Notes: generated by a model not told the origin, from the sequence alone. DNA of 64,000 nucleotides from Pseudobdellovibrionaceae bacterium (GCA_019637875.1 JAHBUW010000001.1:310001-374000); one strand, 5' to 3'; counted from the stretch's first letter, positions 49,855-59,402 are shown. Translations and numbers: made by a program.

Positions 49855-51264
49855 TCACGCTTCCATCAACGGCAGGCCGCTCGGGGGACGCAAGCCCTTC
49901 TTTTTCATTTTTTCGACGAGCGTCGTGCGGTTCAGCTTCAATAGCTGCGCGGCCTGGTTGCGGTTCCAGCCGGTTTTTTCGAGCGCTTGCAGAATGAGTT
50001 GGTTTTCGAAGCGATCGACCGCCGAGTTGAAATCGACGCCATCCTCGGGAAGCGCGATGACTTCAACCGCCGCATTCACGCTGACCTGCGTGCGGTATTT
50101 CGCGGGCAGGTCGTTGATTTCCACCGAGCCTTGTCCCTTCAAGATCGCCAGACGCTCGACTAAGTTTTCGAGCTCGCGGATATTGCCGGGCCATGCGTAG
50201 TTGCACAGGCACTCCAGCGCTTCGGCGCTGATGCCGGTCAGATTGCGGTTTTTCGTGCGATTGAAATGGGTCAGAAAGTGCGAGGCCAGCAGCGGGATAT
50301 CCGCACGGCGCTCGCGCAAAGCGGGGATCGAAATCGGGATCACGTTCAGGCGGTAGTAAAGATCCTCGCGGAACTGACCTTGGGCGACCGAGTCTTCCAG
50401 ATTCTTGTTTGTCGCGCAGATCACGCGGACGTTCACTTGCACGGACTTGGTCGAACCGACGGGTTCGAAGCTGCGCTCCTGCAGAACGCGCAGGAGCTTC
50501 ACTTGCAGCGAAGGCTCCATGTCGCCGATTTCATCCAGGAACAGCGTTCCGCCGTCGGCCATTTCGAAACGGCCCAGGCGATTGGCGATGGCGCCGGTGA
50601 AGGCGCCTTTGACGTGACCGAAAAGCTCGCTTTCCAGAAGTTCGGCGGGGATTGCGCCGCAGTTGATGGCGACGAAGGGCTGTTGCGCGCGCTGGGAGTT
50701 GTAGTGAATCGCGCGGGCGATCATCTCTTTCCCGGTGCCGCTTTCCCCGGTGACCAGGACCGTGGAGTCCGAATCCGCGACGCGCGAGACGAGATCCAGC
50801 ACCTGACGGATGCCTTCGCTTTGGCCCACGATCTGTTCGAATTGGTATTTACGTCCCAGCTCGGTGCGCAGCTGTTCGTTTTCTTGTTTCAGCTCGCGGT
50901 GAGTGAGCGCGCGGGCCGCGATCGAGTTCAGCTCTTCCAGCGAGAAAGGCTTCGTCATGAAGTGGAAAGCGCCGTGCTGGGTCGCTTTCACGGCGGTCTC
51001 GATCGAGCCGTGTCCGGTCAGGATGATCGTTTGGCTTTGGGGATGCGTTTGCTTCAGGTACGTGAGCAGCTCGAGACCGTCGCCGTCGGGCAGGTTCAAG
51101 TCCACGATCGCCAGATCGAGAGGCTGTTCGACGGGAGTCAGCGCTTTCGCCTCGCTGATCCGGCTGGCCGTCACCACTTGATAACCCTTGCGATCGAAAA
51201 CGCGGAACAGGGCGGTGCGGAGCGTGGATTCGTCGTCAACTACCAGAACTCGGGGAATACGCAT
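49855..51264 (-). CDS. Sigma-54-dependent NtrC-family response regulator
   Basis: 469 residues: receiver (1-120, DD pair in VVDDES, phospho-Asp in AIVDLNLPDGDG, Lys in TKPFS), AAA+ domain (about 140-375, Walker A GESGTGKE, the sigma-54 contact loop GAFTGA, LFLDEIGDM, R-finger region), and a Fis-type HTH (NRNQAAQLLKLNRTTL). Activates sigma-54 promoters when phosphorylated. The start at 51264 is chosen for GGAAGG upstream; an ATG at 51279 is the alternative. The likely partner is the kinase 134 bp upstream on the same strand. Confidence 0.95.
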   Translation of the reverse strand: MRIPRVLVVDDESTLRTALFRVFDRKGYQVVTASRISEAKALTPVEQPLDLAIVDLNLPDGDGLELLTYLKQTHPQSQTIILTGHGSIETAVKATQHGAFHFMTKPFSLEELNSIAARALTHRELKQENEQLRTELGRKYQFEQIVGQSEGIRQVLDLVSRVADSDSTVLVTGESGTGKEMIARAIHYNSQRAQQPFVAINCGAIPAELLESELFGHVKGAFTGAIANRLGRFEMADGGTLFLDEIGDMEPSLQVKLLRVLQERSFEPVGSTKSVQVNVRVICATNKNLEDSVAQGQFREDLYYRLNVIPISIPALRERRADIPLLASHFLTHFNRTKNRNLTGISAEALECLCNYAWPGNIRELENLVERLAILKGQGSVEINDLPAKYRTQVSVNAAVEVIALPEDGVDFNSAVDRFENQLILQALEKTGWNRNQAAQLLKLNRTTLVEKMKKKGLRPPSGLPLMEA

Positions 51265-51398
51265 CGGTCGACCTTCCATGGTGGACTTTATGTTTCTGTT
51301 TTCATGCTATTGGAAAATTGGCGGACCTGTCAAAAAATCGGCGACCCGAAAGCTTTTCCGGTCACAGGGCCAGTCCTGTGGAAGGGCTCTTCTTTTTT

Positions 51399-53249
51399 TT
51401 AACCGATTTCAATTTTGGGCATGGTGACCTTCACCAAGCGCAGGCCGCGTCCGGGCAGAAGGATTTCCAAGTTGGCGTCGTGATCCAGGAAAATCTGTTG
51501 CGCTAGCGGCAAGGAAAGTGTTGGCGCGGCCCCGGCTCCGGGCCCGTTGTCCAGGATACGAATTTCAACTTGCGCGCCCAAATCGTTCATGAGGATTTCG
51601 ATTTGCGGCTGGTTTTTTGACGGCCCTTGAGTCAGGTTCTGAACCGCATTCTGCATCAGGTTCGTGAGCGCCTGCGAGAGAAGGTTCGGATTGCCTTTCA
51701 CCATCTGCGCGACGGCGGGAATCGATCTTCGCGCTTCGAATCCTTGCGATCGGGTTTGCAAATCTAGAATGGCTAAAGCCCTTTGCAAGGCTTCGCGCAA
51801 ATCGAAGTTCTTCTTTTCCTCGAGATGGGACGATCGCGTGAATCCTAGAAGATTTTGGACGATGTCCCGGCAGCGCAGAACTCCGTTCTCCATCTCCTCG
51901 ACGTCGGACCGGTGTGGGCTATCCGGCGGCAAATCCATCTTCATCATCTGGACGAAAGAAAGGATCCCGCCCAGCGGATTGTTCAATTCGTGGGCAATGC
52001 TGGAGCCGATGATCCCCAATTCCGCTAAGCGCGCGCCTTCGATCAGTCGCCGTTCCATGCGGAGCTGCTCGGTGATGTCGAGATACTGGTGGAAAAAGAC
52101 GGGGTCTTCACCGGGGGCGAGCACGAGGGGCTGGCTGGTGACGTCCCAGGTTTCGGGACGGCCGCGACCGGGCTCCAGACGGAACGAGCGTCCGAGGTGG
52201 CAATGCACGCAAGGCGAGTCGCGATCGAACAGCACGCGGTAGCATTTGGCTCCGGCGGGAATTGCCGCGCCCGCGTGGTGACCGCGCGCCTTCGCTTGGA
52301 AGGCCGAGTTACTTTGAATGATGTCGTAGTTCGCCGTGATGAGTCCCACGGGATCGGTGATCGCGTTGAAGGTCGCCTGCCATTGTTCGCGCAAGGTGCG
52401 CGTGATTTCCATTTGGTTCAGGCGGCGCACCGCGAGCGCGATCCCTTCCGAGATCTTCTGCAAGAAATCTTTTTCTTCAAGGGTGAAGGGCCAGCCCTTG
52501 TCGCGCAGGAAAAGCGCGAAGCCGATCAGGACGTCTTGATCCTGGAATAGGCGTACGCGATGGATCGCGACCGGAGAGTCCGCGCGATCCGTCTGCGCGA
52601 GCGAACTCTGCTGGTGCAAGATGATGCGCACTTCAAGAAGATTCAGCGATTCCTGCAAGACTTGGGTCAGCTGGCGTTCCATCTCGCCGACGGTCGAGGC
52701 CTCGTGCGTGGCTTCGGTCGCTTGCTTCAAGGTCTGCCAACGGAACTGGGCGATCAGGTTTTTGCGCCGGGCCTCTTCCAGATAGCGTTGGCGTTTCTGC
52801 ACCCGATCTTCGAGCTCCGCGTGCAGGTTCTTCATCCGCTCGGTTTGATCGGCGACGAGTTTTTGCAGCTGCTCGTTTTGACCGAACCAGTGCGAGCGTT
52901 CGACGGCCTCGAAGATACCCCACTCCAGATCGGGTTCATCGAGTGACTCGTAAATGCGGAAAACGGGAAGTTCGCGCTGCACTTCGAAGACCAGCTCGGG
53001 CGGAGTCTGACTCTCGGCGATGACGATGAGCTGCGTGCCGGTGTTCGCGAATTTCAACTCGCTCCACAGTGACATGAAACGATCGGACAGCAGCACTTCG
53101 ACGGGCGCGATGAGCACGTCGGATTTCAAGTTCCCGCGATCGGGCGAAAGCGGCCAACCGAGCTCACGCGCTTCCAAATGGGAAAGATTCGCCGGGAGCG
53201 GCAGAATCGACAGGATCGAGGTGCGCGGCGAAATGTTCACAGCCGGCAT
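51399..53249 (-). CDS. NtrB-like sensor histidine kinase with atypical ATP-binding domain
   Basis: 616 residues, no membrane helices. Order: receiver-like N-terminal domain without clear phospho-Asp (about 10-118), coiled coil (about 120-165), GAF-like (170-280), PAS (290-395) with a cysteine motif C336...C347-x-x-C350-H, then HisKA with His420 in SSIAHELNNPLGG, and HATPase. The N-box (LMQNAVQNL) and G1 box (DNGPG, 567-571) exist, but the glycine-rich G2 box (GxGLGL) is replaced by PTLSLPLAQQIF. ATP binding may therefore be altered. The start overlaps the end of the HAD gene by 13 bp. Confidence 0.9.
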   Translation of the reverse strand: MPAVNISPRTSILSILPLPANLSHLEARELGWPLSPDRGNLKSDVLIAPVEVLLSDRFMSLWSELKFANTGTQLIVIAESQTPPELVFEVQRELPVFRIYESLDEPDLEWGIFEAVERSHWFGQNEQLQKLVADQTERMKNLHAELEDRVQKRQRYLEEARRKNLIAQFRWQTLKQATEATHEASTVGEMERQLTQVLQESLNLLEVRIILHQQSSLAQTDRADSPVAIHRVRLFQDQDVLIGFALFLRDKGWPFTLEEKDFLQKISEGIALAVRRLNQMEITRTLREQWQATFNAITDPVGLITANYDIIQSNSAFQAKARGHHAGAAIPAGAKCYRVLFDRDSPCVHCHLGRSFRLEPGRGRPETWDVTSQPLVLAPGEDPVFFHQYLDITEQLRMERRLIEGARLAELGIIGSSIAHELNNPLGGILSFVQMMKMDLPPDSPHRSDVEEMENGVLRCRDIVQNLLGFTRSSHLEEKKNFDLREALQRALAILDLQTRSQGFEARRSIPAVAQMVKGNPNLLSQALTNLMQNAVQNLTQGPSKNQPQIEILMNDLGAQVEIRILDNGPGAGAAPTLSLPLAQQIFLDHDANLEILLPGRGLRLVKVTMPKIEIG

Positions 53250-53746
53250 ACGGGGATTAACTCCTCATGGCGGCGGATTTCGAAATCGGGAATGTCCTCC
53301 GGTTTTTCCACCGGATCGTGCACATGTTCTCCATGGGCGAAGAAGCAGGTTTGGTAGCCCAATTCTTTGGCTTCGCGTAGGTCCGTTGCCCGACGATTGC
53401 CGACCGAAAGATGATGCGAAGCGGGGCGACCCGAACGTTTCAAGATCTCGGCGAAGTAGCGACCTTTCGAATGACCGGGGCCGGGCTCGAAAACGAAACA
53501 TTCACGAAAGTAGGAGGCGACGCCAAGGCTCGCGATCTTCTGTCGCTGAAATTCCACACGACCTTGCGTGACCAGGTAGAGTTCGTATTTGGTTTGGAGC
53601 ATTTCGAGGTTTTTAACGGCTCCCGGCATCGGCGGCAGGCTTTCGCGGATGCGCGCTTCGAAGGCCGGCGTCCCCGCGATGGGAATCAGCAGCTTCGAGG
53701 TGTCCAGCAGGGTGTCGTCTAAATCAAACACGATGACTTCAATCAC
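53237..53746 (-). CDS. HAD-superfamily hydrolase
   Basis: 169 residues from GTG. Motif I FDLDDTLLD (nucleophile and acid Asp), motif II VTQG, motif III Lys in the HSKGRYF region, and motif IV SVGNRRATDL. The small cap type is like phosphoglycolate-phosphatase relatives. Substrate unknown. The 3' end overlaps the kinase start by 13 bp, so the phosphatase, kinase and regulator probably form one transcription unit. Confidence 0.88.
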   Translation of the reverse strand: MIEVIVFDLDDTLLDTSKLLIPIAGTPAFEARIRESLPPMPGAVKNLEMLQTKYELYLVTQGRVEFQRQKIASLGVASYFRECFVFEPGPGHSKGRYFAEILKRSGRPASHHLSVGNRRATDLREAKELGYQTCFFAHGEHVHDPVEKPEDIPDFEIRRHEELIPVCRL

Positions 53747-53889
53747 AGATTGAAATTCTACACATGCGGACCCAAGGACACAAAGCCCGTTCTGCCGGGC
53801 TGGACCGGGTGGGGTGTGGCGTGCGGGCTACGCTCGACAAGGGCAATTTCCGGGATGAATTTTCCCCTCGCCCGTGAGAGTTTAGGGCC

Positions 53890-55329
53890 ATGAAAACAAA
53901 CACGCCCGAATCCAAGCCCTGGACCGTGATCGTTCTCGCCGCGGGGCAGGGAAAACGTATGAAGTCGCCGTTGCCGAAGGTCCTTCACCCGGTCGCGGGT
54001 TTGCCTTTGATTCATCACGTGATCGAGTCCTGCCACGGCGCGGGTCTGCGCGACATCCGGCTCGTCGCGGGGGTGGGCCTACCGCTCGTGAAACAGGTTG
54101 TCGAACCCTTGGGCGTTCAGGTCTTCGTGCAGAACAAACCTCAGGGAACCGGGGACGCCGTTCGCGCGGCCCGGCCGGAAGAGCTGACCGGCAACGTCAT
54201 GATCCTGAACGGCGATCACCCTTTGGTGCAACCCGAGGACTTGCGCGCGTTCATCACCCAATTCGAAGAGGACAAGCTCGATCTGATGCTCGTGACGACG
54301 ATCCTGAAAGATCCGAAGTCGTTTGGCCGCATCGTTCGCAGCGGTGGTCAAATGCGCGCGATCGTCGAAGCGAAGGACGCTTCGGCGGAAACGCTGAAAA
54401 TCAAAGAGGTCAACACCGGCATCTATCTTTGCAAGGCGGATCTGCTCGCCGAGCAATTGCCGAAAATTAAAAATAACAACGCCCAAGGCGAGTACTACCT
54501 GACCGACGTCGTTTCGATGTCGATCGACGATGGCGACAAGGTCGGGACCTGTGTCGGACCGAAACACGTTTCCGTGGGCGTGAACAACCAACTCGAACTC
54601 GCGCGCGCCAGCCGCTGGATGTTCGCATGGAAAGCGCGCAAGCTGATGGAAGAGGGCGTGGTCATCGTCGATCCGCGCACCGCTTACATCGAAAAAAATG
54701 CGCAGATCGGTCCCGGCAGCGTGGTCATGCCGAACGTCACGATCCGCGGGAAAAGCCGCATCGGCGCCTTCGTTTCGATCGAACCGAATTGTTACATCAA
54801 CGACAGCGTCATCGCGGACTCGGTGCAGATCCGCGCGAATACTTACCTGGAAAGCGTGAAGATCGGCCTGAAAGCGTCGATCGGTCCTTTCGCGCGCTTG
54901 CGTCCCGACACCGAAATCGGCGAGGACGCCCACGTCGGGAATTTCGTCGAGATGAAAAAAGTGAAGTTCGGCAATAAATCGAAAGCCGGGCATCTGACTT
55001 ATCTGGGCGATGCGGAAATCGGCCAGGAAGTGAACATCGGTTGCGGCACGATCACTTGCAACTACGCCGTCGACAAAAAGAAGTACAAGACTTACATCGG
55101 CGATCGTACGTTCGTCGGCAGCGACTCGCAGTTCGTGGCGCCCGTGCGGGTCGGCGCGGACGCGGTGATCGGTTCGGGATCGACGATCACGAAAGACGTA
55201 CCGGATCGCGGCCTCGGCGTCGCGCGGGCCAAACAATTTACGAAAGAAAATTACGTCAAAATTCCGGATGCGAATGCGGAAGTCACGGCTCGCCCGAAGG
55301 GCGATTCGGATGAAGGAAAAAGGGGATAA
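53890..55329 (+). CDS. glmU: Bifunctional GlcN-1-P acetyltransferase / GlcNAc-1-P uridylyltransferase
   Basis: 479 residues, two domains. Uridylyltransferase (about 10-240): LAAGQGKRMKSPLPKVLHPV, QNKPQGTGDAVR, NGDHPLV, KEVNTGIY. Left-handed beta-helix acetyltransferase (about 260-460) with hexapeptide repeats (IGPGSVVMPNVTI) and RLRPDTEIGEDAHVGNFVEMKK, NYAVDKKKYKT. Makes UDP-GlcNAc for peptidoglycan and LPS. Three bases separate it from glmS, so the pathway pair is cotranscribed. A hairpin AGCCCG...CGGGCT lies in the upstream gap. Confidence 0.97.
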   Translation: MKTNTPESKPWTVIVLAAGQGKRMKSPLPKVLHPVAGLPLIHHVIESCHGAGLRDIRLVAGVGLPLVKQVVEPLGVQVFVQNKPQGTGDAVRAARPEELTGNVMILNGDHPLVQPEDLRAFITQFEEDKLDLMLVTTILKDPKSFGRIVRSGGQMRAIVEAKDASAETLKIKEVNTGIYLCKADLLAEQLPKIKNNNAQGEYYLTDVVSMSIDDGDKVGTCVGPKHVSVGVNNQLELARASRWMFAWKARKLMEEGVVIVDPRTAYIEKNAQIGPGSVVMPNVTIRGKSRIGAFVSIEPNCYINDSVIADSVQIRANTYLESVKIGLKASIGPFARLRPDTEIGEDAHVGNFVEMKKVKFGNKSKAGHLTYLGDAEIGQEVNIGCGTITCNYAVDKKKYKTYIGDRTFVGSDSQFVAPVRVGADAVIGSGSTITKDVPDRGLGVARAKQFTKENYVKIPDANAEVTARPKGDSDEGKRG

Positions 55330-55332
55330 CCC

Positions 55333-57219
55333 ATGTGCGGTATCGTCGGTTATTTGGGGGCGCAAAATCCCAAAGACGTCATTCTACAGGGACTGAAGAA
55401 ACTTGAATATCGCGGTTACGACAGCGCGGGTGTCGCCATCTTGAACGATGGCCATTTCAAACGCGTGCGCGCGGAAGGAAAGTTGAAAAACCTCGAGGCC
55501 CGTTTGAATGAAGAGAGCTTCAATGGCCATTTGGGGATCGGGCACACGCGCTGGGCGACCCACGGCGTCCCCAGCGAACGGAACGCCCATCCACACCAAG
55601 TGAACGGCGTGAGCCTTGTTCACAACGGCATCATCGAAAACTACCTCGAGATCCGCGAGGACCTGCGCAAGCGGGGCGCGGTCATCACCAGCGATACGGA
55701 CTCGGAATTGGTTGCGCACTTGGTGGCCGAAGAGGTCGTGAAGACCCAAGATCTGCGCCAAGCGGTCTTGAACGTCTTGCCGCAGCTGCGGGGAGCGTTT
55801 TCGGTGTTGGTCGTTTGGGAGAAGCAGCCGGATCGTTTGCTCGCGTTCAAGGACGGTCCGCCGCTGATCCTCGGCGTGGCCGAGAAACAAGCCTTCGTCG
55901 TTTCCGACGTGCAGGCCGCGCTCAATCAAACGCGTCAGTTCATCTACCTGGACGATCGCGAAGTCGCGGAAGTCCGCGCCGGCGGTTACGAGATTTTCGA
56001 TCTGCAAGGAAAGCCGATCCAAAAGCCCATCACGACCATTGACTGGAATACCGAGCAGTCCGAAAAGATGGGCTACTCGCACTACATGCTGAAAGAGATC
56101 TACGAGCAGTCGCGCGCGGTGGCGGCGGCGCTCGCACCCCACGTGATCGCCGGTGAGGACCGCGTCGCTTTGTCGCGCGTGGGACTTAAGGGCGTGACTC
56201 CGCAAGCCCTCGAACAGTTGGATCAAGTGCAAGATGTCATCGAGACGGACGCCGTCTTCCGTGACGTTGAGCGCGTCGCGATCGTCGCGTGCGGGACCAG
56301 CTACTACGCGGGGCTCTACGGAAAATATTTGATCGAACGTCTGGCGGGTCTTTCTTGCGAAGTGGACGTCGCCAGCGAGTTTCGCTATCGCCATCCCGTG
56401 CTGACGCCGAAGACCCTCGTGATCACGGTTTCGCAAAGCGGAGAGACCGCCGACACTCTGGCCGCCGTCCGTTTGGCGAAACAGCAGGGTTGCCGCGTGC
56501 TTTCGATCTGCAACGTGCGCAATTCTACGATCGACCGCGAGGCGCACGGCCATCTGTACATGAATACGGGAACCGAAGTCGGCGTCGCCTCGACCAAGGC
56601 CTTCACCGCGACGCTCGCGCTGTTCAACCTCGTGGCATTATCCATGGGTCGGGCGCGGGGCCGCGTGAACGAAGCCGAGGAGAAATCACACGTCGCGGCT
56701 TTGCTCGCGTTACCCAGTCAGATCGAAGTCGTGCTCGCTTTCGACAAGTATTTTATGGACGCGATCGAGGACTTCCGCACGCACAAGGGTTTCCTGTACA
56801 TGGGACGCGGGGTGAGTTACCCGCTCGCGCTCGAGGGCGCGCTGAAGATGAAAGAGCTCGCGTACCTGCACGCGGAAGGCTACGCAGCCGGCGAAATGAA
56901 GCACGGGCCGCTCGCACTGATCGACGAAAAGATGGCGATGGTCATGATCGTCCCGCAGGACGATCTGTACGAAAAAACCATCTCGAACCTCGAAGAAGCG
57001 AAGGCCCGCGGCGGTCACATCATCTCGATCGGAACCGGCGACGATGAGCGTTTGAAGTCGGTCAGCCACCGTTACCTGGCTTTGCCGAAAGCGCACTGGG
57101 CGACGAACGCGATTCTGGCGGCGGTGCCGCTGCAGTTGATGGCGTTCCACATGGCGCAGGCGTTGGGACACGACGTGGATCAGCCCCGCAACCTCGCGAA
57201 GTCGGTGACGGTGGAGTAG
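55333..57219 (+). CDS. glmS: Glutamine-fructose-6-phosphate aminotransferase (isomerizing)
   Basis: 628 residues. N-terminal glutaminase with nucleophile Cys2 (MCGIVGYLG) and GHTRWATHG. Two SIS isomerase domains: CGTSYYAG, SQSGETADTL, and the C-terminal signature DQPRNLAKSVTVE. Converts fructose-6-P to glucosamine-6-P. No glmS ribozyme can fit in the 3-bp gap to glmU. The last two codons and the stop are part of a 16-bp direct repeat. Confidence 0.97.
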   Translation: MCGIVGYLGAQNPKDVILQGLKKLEYRGYDSAGVAILNDGHFKRVRAEGKLKNLEARLNEESFNGHLGIGHTRWATHGVPSERNAHPHQVNGVSLVHNGIIENYLEIREDLRKRGAVITSDTDSELVAHLVAEEVVKTQDLRQAVLNVLPQLRGAFSVLVVWEKQPDRLLAFKDGPPLILGVAEKQAFVVSDVQAALNQTRQFIYLDDREVAEVRAGGYEIFDLQGKPIQKPITTIDWNTEQSEKMGYSHYMLKEIYEQSRAVAAALAPHVIAGEDRVALSRVGLKGVTPQALEQLDQVQDVIETDAVFRDVERVAIVACGTSYYAGLYGKYLIERLAGLSCEVDVASEFRYRHPVLTPKTLVITVSQSGETADTLAAVRLAKQQGCRVLSICNVRNSTIDREAHGHLYMNTGTEVGVASTKAFTATLALFNLVALSMGRARGRVNEAEEKSHVAALLALPSQIEVVLAFDKYFMDAIEDFRTHKGFLYMGRGVSYPLALEGALKMKELAYLHAEGYAAGEMKHGPLALIDEKMAMVMIVPQDDLYEKTISNLEEAKARGGHIISIGTGDDERLKSVSHRYLALPKAHWATNAILAAVPLQLMAFHMAQALGHDVDQPRNLAKSVTVE

Positions 57220-57250
57220 CCACCCCACTGGCCAGTGGAGTAGCCACCCC
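57211..57250. repeat. Direct repeat duplicating the glmS 3' end
   Basis: GTGGAGTAGCCACCCC at 57211-57226 recurs exactly at 57235-57250 (period 24). ACTGGCCAGT, a palindrome, spans the junction. Copy 1 includes the last two codons and TAG of glmS. Confidence 0.85.
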
Positions 57251-57286
57251 GTCATCCGTCCAGAATCTTGACGGGAATTGCACAAC

Positions 57287-57308
57287 CAGCCCCCTTGATC
57301 AGGGGCTG
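57287..57308 (+). terminator. Hairpin downstream of glmS
   Basis: CAGCCCC (57287-57293) pairs with GGGGCTG (57302-57308) across a short loop. There is no T-run; it may be a weak terminator or a leader structure of the next gene. Confidence 0.4.
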
Positions 57309-57365
57309 TCGTGCGGCTTCGTTTCTCATACACTGTCATGCGATCCACACCATGGAAGGGGAAGC

Positions 57366-58247
57366 ATGATGAGTTCAGGTCTTTTTTTACGTTTTCAATT
57401 GAGTCTGCTCGCGGTCGCGGGCCTTGCGGGCTGCGCCACGCTGCTGATGTTGCCGGATGCGGTCAACGAAGATCACTACCGCGCGCAGGCCGGTGATTTG
57501 CGTCCGCAGATCGACGCGAAAATGAAAGTCATCAGTTCGGGCGGTCGGGTGACGGCCACCGGTGGGAAGCAGATCGGAATCCTTCCCGTGGTTTACATCT
57601 ACGACGCGACCAACACTTTGAAACCGAATGAAGAGGCCTACTACGTCTCGATTTTCAATAACGGCAGCGGCTCATGGGTGCGTCCTTTCGCGGTTTCCGC
57701 AAGCAATGCGATTCGCGACGAACTGAAAGCGCGGGGTTTCGAGCCTTTCATTTACGCGAACTCGGATTTCGAAAAGCTCGGCATGAAACAGGTGAATGAG
57801 GTCGTCGACAAAGAAATCTTCGGAACGCAATTTCGTGCGGTCGCGTACAACGGCGATAGCGACGAGACGAACTACGCCATGACGGATATCACGCGTTTCC
57901 GAAACGCGATCGTAAGTGATGTCGAAGGCGTGATGTTCATGAAGATCAAAGCGGATTGGGAGCCGTCGTCGGCCAATACGATGAACGGGGACATCGTGAT
58001 GAATACGGGCGTGAAGCTCGGCTACGAGATCGTCCTGTGCGGCCGGGACTCGGGTTGCACCAGCCTGCAAACACCCTTTGAAAACGGACTCGGCACCAAT
58101 CTGTTCATGCCCAATCGCAACACCATCGACCGCGAGGGGCGTGACAAGAACTACGATTTCTTGAGGTCTCTGCATGGGGATCAGCTCGCCTTGATCGTCA
58201 AATCGGCGTTCCGTAAAATGGATGCCCAGGGTGCGTTCAAAAAATAG
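57366..58247 (+). CDS. Lipoprotein of unknown function
   Basis: 293 residues. Lipobox LAGC with Cys23. GAAGGGG precedes two adjacent ATGs (57366 and 57369). The mature part shows mixed strand/helix with IGILPVVYIYDATN, a region ISVFNNGSGSWVRP-like and two cysteines in LCGRDSGCTS. Probably outer-membrane-anchored in the periplasm. The family is not recognised. Confidence 0.8.
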   Translation: MMSSGLFLRFQLSLLAVAGLAGCATLLMLPDAVNEDHYRAQAGDLRPQIDAKMKVISSGGRVTATGGKQIGILPVVYIYDATNTLKPNEEAYYVSIFNNGSGSWVRPFAVSASNAIRDELKARGFEPFIYANSDFEKLGMKQVNEVVDKEIFGTQFRAVAYNGDSDETNYAMTDITRFRNAIVSDVEGVMFMKIKADWEPSSANTMNGDIVMNTGVKLGYEIVLCGRDSGCTSLQTPFENGLGTNLFMPNRNTIDREGRDKNYDFLRSLHGDQLALIVKSAFRKMDAQGAFKK

Positions 58248-58262
58248 AGGTCCGGGCCGGGC

Positions 58263-58292
58263 TTGACTCCGGCCTTTCGATTTACATATAAT
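58263..58292 (+). promoter_or_regulatory. Promoter of dinB, predicting a leaderless mRNA
   Basis: TTGACT (58263-58268, 5 of 6) and a perfect TATAAT (58287-58292), 18-bp spacer. Counting seven bases from the -10 end puts transcription start on the A of the dinB ATG (58299). No ribosome site lies between. Confidence 0.7.
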
Positions 58293-58298
58293 CTACAC

Positions 58299-59399
58299 AT
58301 GAGCCGAGTGAGGAAGATCCTGCACCTGGACATGGACTGTTTCTACGCGGCCGTCGAGATCCGCGAGAATCCCGCTTTGCGCGGGAAGCCTTTGGGCATC
58401 GGCGGTCCCGCGAATTCGCGTTCGGTGCTGACGACCGCAAGTTATGAAGCCCGCAAATACGGCGTGCGCTCGGCGATGCCGTCGTCCCAGGCCGTGCGTT
58501 TATGTCCGGGCTTGATTCTGATCTCTCCCCGGATGTCGCTCTACAAACAGGAAAGCGCGAAGGTCTTCGAGATCTTTCGTCGCTTCACCGACAAGATCCA
58601 GCCGCTCTCTTTGGATGAGGGTTATCTCGATGTGACCGACATCGCCCAAGAGCCCGGCGAGGCGACCCGCATCGCGCGCGAGATCCGGCGTCTCGTGAAA
58701 GAGGAGCTGGGGCTGACCGTCTCGGCGGGGGTCGCGGCGAATAAGTTTTTGGCGAAGGTCGCCAGCGACTGGCGCAAACCCGACGGGCTTTTCGTTTTGC
58801 CTCCGGAAAAGGTCGCCGAGTTCATGCCCTCTTTGAAGATCGAGAAAATCCCCGGCGTGGGACCGAAATCGATCGTGAAGTACCACAAGCTGGGGCTGCA
58901 CACCTGCGGCGATTTACAGAAGCTTTCGCTTTACGATTTGAAACGCCATTTCGGCTCGTGGGCTTTCGATCTTTACAATTTGTGTCGCGGCGAGGACCAC
59001 CGCGAAGTCGACGTGAGCTGGGATCGGAAGTCCTTCACGGTCGAAGATACGCTCGACCGCGACGTCGCGAACTTCGAAGAGGCCCGCCCGGTCATTCATC
59101 GCATCTACCATGATTGGAAAACCCGTTTCGAAAAGCGCGACTTCAAGCCGCTGATCCACGGGGCGCTCGTCAAAATCAAATTCAACGACTTTCAGCGCAC
59201 GACCTGCGAACGTAAGATCACGGACATGCCGAGCCTTGCGGACTTCGAGAATCTTTTCATCGAGGCGTGGAAACGTTCGGATAAACCCGTGCGGCTTTTG
59301 GGATTGGGCGTGCGGTTGGCGACACCTTCGGAGCGGGTACCGCAGCTCAGCCTTTTCGGGGAAGAAACGCCCGCGAGTGTCGTCGCGGGCGCCTCTTGA
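58299..59399 (+). CDS. dinB: DNA polymerase IV (Y-family translesion polymerase)
   Basis: 366 residues. Metal-binding D11 and the steric-gate region in DMDCFYAAVE, TTASYEARKYGVRSAM, and the second acidic pair D106/E107 in SLDEGYLD. HhH motifs in KIPGVGPKSI. The C-terminus has QLSLFG, a beta-clamp-binding motif. Error-prone bypass of DNA lesions. The start at 58299 is set by the family N-terminus (RKILHLDMDCF); promoter spacing indicates a leaderless transcript. I see no recognisable LexA box. Confidence 0.95.
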   Translation: MSRVRKILHLDMDCFYAAVEIRENPALRGKPLGIGGPANSRSVLTTASYEARKYGVRSAMPSSQAVRLCPGLILISPRMSLYKQESAKVFEIFRRFTDKIQPLSLDEGYLDVTDIAQEPGEATRIAREIRRLVKEELGLTVSAGVAANKFLAKVASDWRKPDGLFVLPPEKVAEFMPSLKIEKIPGVGPKSIVKYHKLGLHTCGDLQKLSLYDLKRHFGSWAFDLYNLCRGEDHREVDVSWDRKSFTVEDTLDRDVANFEEARPVIHRIYHDWKTRFEKRDFKPLIHGALVKIKFNDFQRTTCERKITDMPSLADFENLFIEAWKRSDKPVRLLGLGVRLATPSERVPQLSLFGEETPASVVAGAS

Positions 59400-59402
59400 T
59401 TC

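Noticed and set aside
55320-55340. glmS ribozyme/riboswitch
   Set aside because: Only 3 bp separate glmU and glmS and no ribozyme core motif is present upstream.
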